This document shows, one piece after another, positions 1 through 4,720 of a stretch of 6,099 nucleotides of DNA; positions within the stretch are counted from its first letter, which is position 1, and every line of letters starts with the position of its first letter. This DNA is from CAZDOD01 sp964506935. GTDB taxonomy: Bacteria > Desulfobacterota > Zymogenia > Zymogenales > Zymogenaceae. Below the pieces are notes generated by a model. The model was not told the origin of the DNA. It worked only from the letters and a program-made list of their open reading frames with translations, and made no database searches. Made by a program: the position numbers and the translations under genes. The stretch is from assembly GCA_964506935.1 (NCBI GenBank), contig CAZDOD010000170.1, positions 1 through 6,099 of the forward strand. The letters run 5' to 3'.

Positions 1-807
1 AACGCCCTGAAACTGAATATCGGTATTTTGACCCATGCCGAAAGGATGCTATATCACGATGACAGGCTAAACGAGAAGATCGTCGACCTATTGGAGGTCG
101 GCTTTCCCGATGTCGTCATAAGTGACGCAATAAAGATAGGCCACGGCTACGAGTCCGCGCCAAAATCATTCGACCTCGGCCTCCTCCTCTTTTCCGACGA
201 CCCCCTGGCGGCGGACGCCGTCGCGGCAAAGATACTCGGATTCAAGCCGACCGATGTCGAGCACCTCGTCCTTGCTAGCGAGCGGGGATACGGCTCGATC
301 AAAGATGAGGATATCGAAGTCACGGGCGATGTAACCATAGAAGAGCTTGCCAAGAAGACCAAGGGGATCGTAAGCGAGTATCAGGACATCCAAAAGGTAG
401 ACACCCGACTAAAATTCTACACCGGCGTCGACCCGACGCGCGGGCGCTTCTGCTACGGGGGTTGCCTTGCGGCGATAAAGGGTTGTCTCGGTACTATCGA
501 TTCGAGGAGGCCGGGCTCCGTCAAGAATGCACGCCCCGGCGGGATCGTAACCGGCGTCTACCATGGAGACGTAATCCATCCCAACGACCCCGTAATTCTG
601 GTCGGAGACTGCGCGCGGGTTGAAGGAAAATTAGTGGCGAAAAAGATAAAGAGGATAAAGGGGTGCCCGCTCGGGACGAAACAGCTCTTTATCACACTAC
701 CCCTGACCTTCGGGATGTCGAGCCCGATGTTAGATCCTAGAGACGCCCTACTATTTGTCGGGAATTCGGTGGCAAAGACGATAAAGAGGACGATCAATAG
801 AGCATAA
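1..807 (+). CDS. DUF362 family protein, C-terminal part (5' end outside the window)
   Basis: The reading frame is open from the first base (NALKLNIGILTHAERM...), so the gene begins upstream. The TTG at 28 is an internal leucine, not the start. The visible 268 residues match the later half of DUF362 proteins. The hallmark is SDDPLAADAVAAKILGF at about nt 193-243, corresponding to the family pattern DP.A.DavaakllG. A C-terminal region carries five cysteines, encoded at 451, 463, 484, 610 and 664, in the contexts FCYGGC, KGC, GDC and GCPLG. DUF362 proteins are often linked to iron-sulphur chemistry, so metal binding by these cysteines is plausible, but no ferredoxin CxxCxxC motif is seen. The reaction is unknown. 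The tail is basic (KTIKRTINRA). The stop lies 8 nt before the strong ribosome binding site of the next gene, which suggests co-transcription. Family call fairly sure; function not assignable. Confidence 0.8.
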   Translation, partial: NALKLNIGILTHAERMLYHDDRLNEKIVDLLEVGFPDVVISDAIKIGHGYESAPKSFDLGLLLFSDDPLAADAVAAKILGFKPTDVEHLVLASERGYGSIKDEDIEVTGDVTIEELAKKTKGIVSEYQDIQKVDTRLKFYTGVDPTRGRFCYGGCLAAIKGCLGTIDSRRPGSVKNARPGGIVTGVYHGDVIHPNDPVILVGDCARVEGKLVAKKIKRIKGCPLGTKQLFITLPLTFGMSSPMLDPRDALLFVGNSVAKTIKRTINRA

Positions 808-814
808 ATACCAT

Positions 815-902
815 AGGAGGAGATTTATGACTTTTATATAAAACCATCTGGAACGCTGTATCAACCACTTTCCTAATTCTAGCGACTCTTTTTGAGATTA
901 CT
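815..902 (+). pseudogene. Probable frameshifted N-terminus of the HD-GYP gene, with strong RBS
   Basis: AGGAGG at 815-820 sits 6 nt before an ATG at 827, an ideal initiation site. Translation from it stops after four codons (M T F I, TAA at 839-841). The HD-GYP frame is open from 831 to its GTG at 903 with no stop, and reads LLYKTIWNAVSTTFLILATLFEIT. Removing one T from the TTTT run at 832-835 would fuse ATG ACT to this frame and give an N-terminus of about 25 residues with a short hydrophobic stretch, possibly a membrane anchor or signal-like helix. Either the gene has a recent one-base insertion, the assembly has an error here, or +1 frameshifting is used. The RBS and open frame are directly visible; the cause is inference. 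Confidence 0.55.
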
Positions 903-1535
903 GTGATAAAGGAAGATAAAATAGATATCGAAACCGAATACGGAATTTTGAGCGGTCCTTTTCATGAGTTCATTGAATCATTGACATCGGTGATAGACGG
1001 GCGTGACGAATTCACAAAAAACCACAGTCATCGAGTGGCCGAACTCTCTGAAATCTTGGCGCGGCGGATGGGATACCCAAAAGAATTCGCCGCAAAAGTG
1101 CACATCGCCGGCCACCTCCACGACATCGGAAAAATCATCATACACGAATCAATACGCCTAAAACCAGAGAAACTTGATATAAAGGAATTTACGGAAATAA
1201 AACGACATCCCGTCATAGGAGCTGAGATCGTCAGGAAGGTTCAGGGGCTCGACTCCATAGTAAACATGGTCCTGCACCACCACGAGAGGTGGATAGGCAT
1301 GGGGTATCCGGAAGGAATCAGCGGTGAAGATATAGATCCGGGGGGACGGATCATCGCCGTTGCCGATTCCCTCGATGCACTGTTGACGACACGTCCCTAC
1401 AGCCCGGCCATGTCAATGAACTCGGCTTTTTCTGAGATCAATAATTTCTCAGGAAGGATGTACGATCCCCGCGTGGTGGAGGCACTGATGTCTATAGATC
1501 GTAAAGAAATCGAAAAGTTATATCCAGATCAATAG
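903..1535 (+). CDS. HD-GYP domain protein, probable cyclic-di-GMP phosphodiesterase
   Basis: The protein has 210 residues from the GTG start and is essentially a bare HD-GYP domain. Visible motifs in order are HSHR (41-44), HDIGK (73-77, the HD metal pair H73/D74), RHP (101-103), HHHE (125-128), GYPEG (134-138, the GYP signature), RIIAVADSLDA (149-159), RPY (164-166) and MYDPRVVEAL (186-195). This set is the metal-binding and signature complement of HD-GYP enzymes, which hydrolyse cyclic di-GMP to pGpG/GMP. All key residues appear intact. No receiver, PAS or GAF domain is present, so its input signal is unclear. The GTG has only a weak GAG-type ribosome binding site. The strong site lies 75 nt upstream in another frame, and the true N-terminus is probably longer. 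It follows the DUF362 gene by 95 nt and may share its transcript. Domain call sure, substrate likely, start doubtful. Confidence 0.88.
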   Translation: MIKEDKIDIETEYGILSGPFHEFIESLTSVIDGRDEFTKNHSHRVAELSEILARRMGYPKEFAAKVHIAGHLHDIGKIIIHESIRLKPEKLDIKEFTEIKRHPVIGAEIVRKVQGLDSIVNMVLHHHERWIGMGYPEGISGEDIDPGGRIIAVADSLDALLTTRPYSPAMSMNSAFSEINNFSGRMYDPRVVEALMSIDRKEIEKLYPDQ

Positions 1536-1580
1536 TTATCAATGACCTTGGAATACCATCTAGGTCTCCGATCGATGACC

Positions 1581-1663
1581 GTTTTGTGTAGTAAACAAAA
1601 GAGTTTGCGGTCGGCTTTTTGACTTAAAAACAAATCCTTTTATGTTTACTACCCACGCAAAAC
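1581..1663. repeat. Imperfect long palindrome in the HD-GYP/ychF gap
   Basis: The left arm 1581-1607 is nearly complementary to the right arm 1631-1663. Paired blocks are GTTTTG/CAAAAC, TAGTAAAC/GTTTACTA, AAAAG/CTTTT and TTTG/CAAA, with bulges of 4 and 2 nt in the right arm. About 24 of the 27 left-arm bases can pair. A competing fold pairs GACC (1577-1580) with GGTC (1609-1612) and GTAAAC (1591-1596) with GTTTGC (1603-1608). It is followed by a T run at 1616-1620, so the element may end transcription after the HD-GYP gene. It could also be a small dispersed palindromic element. The rest of the 231-nt gap is AT-rich and holds the ychF promoter. Confidence 0.5.
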
Positions 1664-1716
1664 TCTAAAGTATTACCTGTTTTTTATTTACCGTTCATTT
1701 TAAATCTTATAACTAT

Positions 1717-1744
1717 TTGAATTTTTAGATAAAAATGCTATACT
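1717..1744 (+). promoter_or_regulatory. Sigma-70-type promoter of ychF
   Basis: A -35 box TTGAAT (1717-1722) and a -10 box TATACT (1739-1744) are separated by 16 nt. Transcription would start near 1751 and give a very short 5' leader of about 16 nt that still holds the GGGGA ribosome binding site at 1758-1762, 4 nt before the ATG. The surroundings are strongly AT-rich. The -10 region shares ATGCTAT with the rpsF promoter downstream. Confidence 0.65.
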
Positions 1745-1766
1745 TATTTCAGATATTGGGGAAAAA

Positions 1767-2864
1767 ATGAGCTTTAACTTGGGTATAATCGGCCTTCCAA
1801 ACGCCGGGAAATCCACAATATTCAACGCCCTGACGAGGGCGGGGGCGCAGACCGCCGGCTACCCCTTCACAACCATAGAGCCTAATACCGGAATCGTCAC
1901 ACTTCCGGACAGCCGCCTTTTCGAGATCGCCGAGATGACCAAACCCGAAAAGATAACACCGACTACAGTGGAGTTCGTCGATGTTGCGGGTCTCGTCAAG
2001 GGTGCCAGCAAAGGCGAGGGGCTCGGGAACCAGTTTCTCGGACACATAAGAAACTTGAGCGCCATACTCCACGTCGTCAGGTGCTTTATCGACGAAAACG
2101 TCGCCCACCCAGAAGGGGAGATAAATCCCAGAAGCGACATCGAGGTCGTCGAGACCGAGCTCATGCTGGCTGACCTAGCAACCCTCGAAAAGCGTATATC
2201 CAAGGTTGAAAAAGCGGCGAAATCAGGAGACAAAGAGTCAAAGGAGGTCCTCGCCGTCTATTCGGAAGTAAAGAAGCTCCTCGACTCCGGAAAATTCGCA
2301 GATAATTACACTCCGAAGAACGAGACGGAAAAATCGGCCTTTGCTGAACTGAACCTCTTTACCCAAAAGCCCGTCCTCTTTGTAGCAAATATCGATGAGA
2401 GTTCGATCCCCGACGGAAACCAATTCTCAAAAGAGGTCGAAAAAATCGCCCAGGAGAGAAAAATCCCGACAATAATAATATCCGGCAAGATCGAAGAAGA
2501 GTTATTAGACTTAGATGACAGTGAGAGGAGGGAATATCTCAGAGAGCTGGGGCTCTCTGAGACCGGCCTCATACAGGTGATACGGGCGGGGTATAAGCTC
2601 CTTCGACTCATAACATTCTATACCACCGTCGGGACGGAGCTAAGGGCATGGTCAATCCCCGAAGGGACACCCGCGCAAAAGGCGGCGGGCTCGATTCATA
2701 CCGACATGGAGAGGGGATTCATAAAGGCCGAGGTATTAAGCTGCGAAGACCTCTTTCAATCGGGCACGGAACACAAGGCAAAGGAGGAGGGGAGGATGAG
2801 AATAGAGGGTAAAGAATACCTCGTTAAAGACGGCGATATCCTGCGTATAAAGTTTAATGTCTAA
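1767..2864 (+). CDS. ychF: YchF/OLA1 family P-loop ATPase/GTPase
   Basis: The protein has 365 residues; E. coli YchF has 363. Motifs in order are the Walker A/G1 loop GLPNAGKST (9-17), the switch I area GYPFTTIEPN (31-40), G3 DVAGLVKGASKGEGLGN (72-88), and NIDES (208-212) where ordinary GTPases carry NKxD. This last change is typical of YchF, whose members prefer ATP. A hydrophobic residue replaces the usual catalytic glutamine after the DxxG motif. Residues about 150-190 fall in the helical insertion of the family, and residues about 280-363 form the C-terminal TGS domain ending DGDILRIKFNV. YchF binds ribosomes and is linked to translation and oxidative-stress control. The ATG is supported by the GGGGA site and the immediate family N-terminus. 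It has its own promoter and precedes the ribosomal protein genes, an arrangement common in Desulfobacterota. Confidence 0.96.
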   Translation: MSFNLGIIGLPNAGKSTIFNALTRAGAQTAGYPFTTIEPNTGIVTLPDSRLFEIAEMTKPEKITPTTVEFVDVAGLVKGASKGEGLGNQFLGHIRNLSAILHVVRCFIDENVAHPEGEINPRSDIEVVETELMLADLATLEKRISKVEKAAKSGDKESKEVLAVYSEVKKLLDSGKFADNYTPKNETEKSAFAELNLFTQKPVLFVANIDESSIPDGNQFSKEVEKIAQERKIPTIIISGKIEEELLDLDDSERREYLRELGLSETGLIQVIRAGYKLLRLITFYTTVGTELRAWSIPEGTPAQKAAGSIHTDMERGFIKAEVLSCEDLFQSGTEHKAKEEGRMRIEGKEYLVKDGDILRIKFNV

Positions 2865-2894
2865 TAAAAGTTTTCCCAAAAAAATCAAAAAAGC

Positions 2895-2922
2895 TTGACT
2901 TTCTAAGGTTTTATGCTATCCT
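2895..2922 (+). promoter_or_regulatory. Sigma-70-type promoter of the rpsF-rpsR-rplI operon
   Basis: A -35 box TTGACT (2895-2900) and a -10 box TATCCT (2917-2922) are separated by 16 nt. Transcription would start near 2929, leaving a leader of about 149 nt before rpsF. No convincing terminator hairpin lies between the ychF stop and this promoter, so some read-through from ychF is possible. Confidence 0.65.
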
Positions 2923-2950
2923 GATAAACCTAAAATAAATCTAAAAAATG

Positions 2951-3070
2951 TCTCCTTGCTCGGGGGGAGAGGCTTTTAATGAAAACAGGCCACGATGTGG
3001 ATAGGTTTTGATCCCGATGACCTGTTTGAAGAAAAAATCCCACCCGGGCTTTACAGCCGAAAGGAGGTGA
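2951..3070 (+). promoter_or_regulatory. Structured rpsF leader, candidate S6:S18 autoregulatory element
   Basis: The core is a stem AAACAGG (2983-2989) pairing perfectly with CCTGTTT (3021-3027). It encloses a small hairpin CCAC/GTGG (2990-2993 with 2997-3000) and a single-stranded stretch with CCG at 3014-3016. rpsF leaders in many bacteria carry an element bound by the S6:S18 complex in which a stem presents a conserved CCG that mimics the 16S rRNA site; position and content fit this. Upstream, TCTCC (2951-2955) can pair with GGAGA (2966-2970). CTCCTT (2952-2957) is instead complementary to AAGGAG in the rpsF ribosome binding site (3061-3066), allowing alternative folds. A 10-codon ORF (MKTGHDVDRF, 2979-3011) overlaps the stem. 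Assigned from memory of the motif, not from a covariance search. Confidence 0.5.
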
Positions 3071-3077
3071 AGAAGTC

Positions 3078-3512
3078 TTGAAGACCTACGAAACTGTCTT
3101 CGTCCTTGATCCCGACCTGCCGGAAGAAGAAACAGAAAAGTCAATAAGTAAACTCGAGGGCGTCATAGAAAGCCAGAAAGGTAAACTCCTCTTCACCGAG
3201 AGATGGGGTAAGAGGAAATTCGCCTATCGGGTCAAAAAGAAGCTCAAGGGCAATTACTTCAGATCCATGTATTACGGAGAGGGAAGCGTAGTCACGGTGC
3301 TCGAGAGGAACCTTAGGCTCATGGAAGAGGTCTTTAAATTCCTCACGATCAAGCTTTCCGACACAGAGATAGAGGTCGAGGATAAGATTGAAGATGTAGA
3401 AAAAGATACGGATACAGAGTCCACAAAAGATGAGATGCTTTCGGAATCAGCAGAAGACGAAGAAGGAGATACAGCCAAGTTTGAGGAGTCTGAGCCCTCG
3501 GACGAGGACTAA
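3078..3512 (+). CDS. rpsF: 30S ribosomal protein S6
   Basis: The protein has 144 residues. The start is TTG, chosen because AAGGAGGTGA (3061-3070), a perfect match to the 16S 3' end, lies 7 nt upstream and the product then begins with the S6 opening MKTYETVFVLDPDL. The S6 core follows: ERWGKRKFAYRVKKKLKGNY (41-60) and LERNLRLMEEVFKFLTIKL (75-93). S6 pairs with S18 and sits on the platform of the 30S subunit. Beyond the roughly 94-residue core is an unusually acidic tail (95-144) with 25 Asp/Glu in 50 residues and only four lysines. Acidic tails occur in other S6 proteins (E. coli S6 receives extra glutamates from RimK), but this one is long and genome-encoded. It is first in the operon and probably controlled through the structured leader. 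Confidence 0.97.
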   Translation: MKTYETVFVLDPDLPEEETEKSISKLEGVIESQKGKLLFTERWGKRKFAYRVKKKLKGNYFRSMYYGEGSVVTVLERNLRLMEEVFKFLTIKLSDTEIEVEDKIEDVEKDTDTESTKDEMLSESAEDEEGDTAKFEESEPSDED

Positions 3513-3546
3513 TCTTTCGATGGAGAAAAAGATCGATGTTCATCCG

Positions 3547-3577
3547 GCCGATTTGCCCACTTGATTCATGGGACGGC
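3547..3577 (+). other. Hairpin in the rpsF-rpsR gap
   Basis: GCCG (3547-3550) pairs with CGGC (3574-3577) and, inside it, CCCA (3556-3559) with TGGG (3569-3572). A 9-nt loop and an asymmetric internal loop (5 nt against 1 nt) remain. It has no T run, so it is not a classic terminator; it may be an RNA processing or stability element. It overlaps the -35 box of the possible internal promoter. No ssb or priB gene is present in this 140-nt gap. Confidence 0.35.
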
Positions 3578-3589
3578 TGAGATTAAAAT
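3561..3589 (+). promoter_or_regulatory. Possible internal promoter ahead of rpsR
   Basis: TTGATT (3561-3566) and TAAAAT (3584-3589) are separated by 17 nt, giving four and five matches to the -35 and -10 consensus. Transcription would start near 3596. It would let rpsR and rplI be made apart from rpsF. The region is AT-rich, so a chance match is possible. Confidence 0.3.
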
Positions 3590-3592
3590 TTT

Positions 3593-3618
3593 AAAAATGA
3601 GGATGCAAACCTCTTTTT
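3593..3618 (+). terminator. Weak terminator- or attenuator-like hairpin before rpsR
   Basis: GAGG (3599-3602) pairs with CCTC (3610-3613) around a 7-nt loop. An A-rich tract (3593-3597) lies before it and five T (3614-3618) after it. The four-pair core is short, so termination would be partial at most. It lies between co-operonic ribosomal genes, where a partial terminator would adjust the S6 to S18/L9 transcript ratio. Confidence 0.3.
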
Positions 3619-3652
3619 CTCAAAAAAAAGGAGCGGATAAAGGAGCGATATT

Positions 3653-3901
3653 TTGGCAAACGTAATTAAGAAGAGAACCTTTCACAAGAGAAAGGTCTGT
3701 AAATTCTGCGCAAACCCTACTATGAAGATAGATTATAAAGAACCGAAGGTCTTGAGGTACTTTATCACCGAGAGAGGCAAGGTCATACCGAGGCGGATAT
3801 CAGGAACCTGCGCAAAGCACCAGAGGGAATTGACCATCGCCATCAAGAGGGCCAGGATTTTGGCCCTCCTCCCCTTTTCATCTACGAGTTCCCAGTTTTG
3901 A
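3653..3901 (+). CDS. rpsR: 30S ribosomal protein S18
   Basis: The protein has 82 residues; S18 is usually about 75. It starts at TTG, chosen because AAAGGAG (3639-3645) lies 7 nt upstream and the product opens MANVIKKRTFHKRK. Family motifs are KIDYKEPKVLRYFITERGKV (25-44), PRRISGTCAKHQRELTIAIK (46-65) and RARILALLPF (66-75). About seven extra residues (SSTSSQF) follow the usual LPF end. C16, C19, C53 and H56 form a possible zinc-ribbon ligand set, as in metal-binding versions of S18. S18 binds S6 and the two dock together on the 30S platform. It lies 140 nt downstream of rpsF with no ssb between them, and is probably under the same S6:S18 feedback. Confidence 0.97.
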   Translation: MANVIKKRTFHKRKVCKFCANPTMKIDYKEPKVLRYFITERGKVIPRRISGTCAKHQRELTIAIKRARILALLPFSSTSSQF

Positions 3902-3906
3902 ACTTA

Positions 3907-3993
3907 AGGGAGGCGATTTGATTTGATGGCGAAAAAATTTGAGGGGTAAGCCGGTCGGAATAGACGGCTTTTAGAAACTCAAACAGTTTTTTT
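3907..3993 (+). promoter_or_regulatory. rpsR-rplI attenuator-like structure with a seven-codon ORF
   Basis: AAGCCG (3948-3953) pairs with CGGCTT (3965-3970), and outside it TTTGAG (3938-3943) pairs with CTCAAA (3978-3983). A run of seven T (3987-3993) follows three bases later, and an A tract (3932-3937) lies opposite it. This resembles an intrinsic terminator. Its 5' side overlaps an ORF of seven codons (MAKKFEG, ATG at 3926, stop 3947-3949) with GGGAGG upstream at 3908-3913. A ribosome on the mini-ORF would cover the outer stem, as in transcription attenuation. Alternatively the ORF is the stump of a lost gene. Structure visible; function inferred. Confidence 0.4.
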
Positions 3994-4042
3994 GCCGCCT
4001 TCTCGTTTTAAAAATATTCTTCTTGAAAAGGGAGTCCTAGAT

Positions 4043-4489
4043 ATGGAAGTCATCCTTGTTAACGATGTACCATCCCTCGGCAAGGCGGGTGACCGTGTGA
4101 AGGTCGCTCCGGGATATGCCAGGAACTTTCTCATCCCGAAAAAAATGGCGCTCCTCGCCACTAAGGGAAACCTGAAAAAGTGGGAGGAGACAAAAAAACA
4201 GGAAGTGAAGGTTACGGAGATCGACAAGACAAAGGCCGAGGAATTAAAGGGGATAATAGAGGCAACCTCCGTCACACTGGCCAAGCAGGTGGGAGAACAG
4301 GACAAGCTCTTCGGTTCGGTCACATCGACCGAGATCGCCGGCGCCCTTTCGGCCCAGAAGATAGATGTAGATAAAAAGAAGATAGTAATAGAAGAGACCA
4401 TAAAGAGGCTGGGAGACTACACCGTCCAGATCAAGCTCTTTACTGATGTGACGGCAAAACTCAAGGTCGAGGTGATAAAGGAGGAATAA
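4043..4489 (+). CDS. rplI: 50S ribosomal protein L9
   Basis: The protein has 148 residues, the normal L9 length. The ATG at 4043 is chosen over an upstream in-frame TTG at 3992 because it gives the canonical start MEVILVNDVPSLGKAGDRVK, and AAGGGAG (4028-4034) lies 8 nt before it. The L9 signature is complete: G13, G16, V21, G24-Y25 and N28-F29-L30. A charged connecting helix spans about 41-75 (rich in Lys and Glu), then the C-terminal rRNA-binding domain with GEQDKLFGSVTSTEIAGAL (84-102). L9 binds 23S rRNA at the base of the L1 stalk and limits frameshifting and miscoding. It is the last ribosomal gene of the operon. An attenuator-like hairpin lies upstream and a terminator directly downstream. 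Confidence 0.97.
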   Translation: MEVILVNDVPSLGKAGDRVKVAPGYARNFLIPKKMALLATKGNLKKWEETKKQEVKVTEIDKTKAEELKGIIEATSVTLAKQVGEQDKLFGSVTSTEIAGALSAQKIDVDKKKIVIEETIKRLGDYTVQIKLFTDVTAKLKVEVIKEE

Positions 4490-4547
4490 AAAATCCGCCC
4501 CTCTGAGATGGTTAAGGGATTTGATATTAAAGGGGGGGATGTTTTTT
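4488..4547 (+). terminator. Intrinsic terminator after rplI
   Basis: ATCCGCCCCT (4493-4502) pairs with AGGGGGGGAT (4531-4540), nine of ten positions. A 28-nt loop lies between the arms, an A run (4488-4493) flanks the stem on the left and six T (4542-4547) follow it. The GC-rich stem and U run fit Rho-independent termination, although the loop is long. It starts at the rplI stop codon and would separate the ribosomal protein transcript from dnaB. Confidence 0.6.
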
Positions 4548-4720
4548 CGGGAATAAGGCCTCGGTCTGAAGTTTGGGAGTTTTTTACTTTGGCAACTCGT
4601 TTGATATTTTTGGATCGAAATAAAAATCCTGGGGTTAATTTTTTAAGTCTTGATATCCCTATTTTTCGGTCTTACTTCTTTCAATCTTTTTAAAGACGAT
4701 AAGATGGGAAGGAGGATAGA
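4548..4720 (+). other. T-rich non-coding gap with the dnaB ribosome binding site
   Basis: This stretch is rich in T runs and lacks coding character. AAGGAGG (4709-4715) lies 5 nt before the dnaB ATG and decides that start. A dnaB promoter is expected here if the terminator upstream works. TTGATA occurs at 4601-4606 with AAAAAT 15 nt later (4622-4627), and again at 4650-4655 without a good -10, so no promoter can be named with confidence. Confidence 0.4.

Noticed and set aside
28..30. TTG as start of the DUF362 gene
   Set aside because: The frame is open to base 1 and the upstream residues fit the family, so the gene is cut by the window edge.
1749..2108. Minus-strand ORF of 119 codons overlapping ychF
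   Set aside because: It lies opposite a certain gene, has no recognisable motif and is explained by the codon pattern of ychF.
3520..3564. ORF of 14 codons (MEKKIDVHPADLPT) after rpsF
   Set aside because: It has no ribosome binding site and its length is within chance.
3992..4042. N-terminal extension of L9 from TTG 3992
   Set aside because: It adds 17 residues unlike any L9, starts inside the T run of a hairpin, and a good binding site precedes ATG 4043.
3979..4401. Minus-strand ORF of 140 codons opposite rplI
   Set aside because: Antisense shadow of the rplI gene; Ser/Phe/Leu-rich translation without domains.
4508..4693. ORF of 61 codons between rplI and dnaB
   Set aside because: No ribosome binding site, start lies inside the terminator loop, and the composition is T-rich like non-coding DNA.
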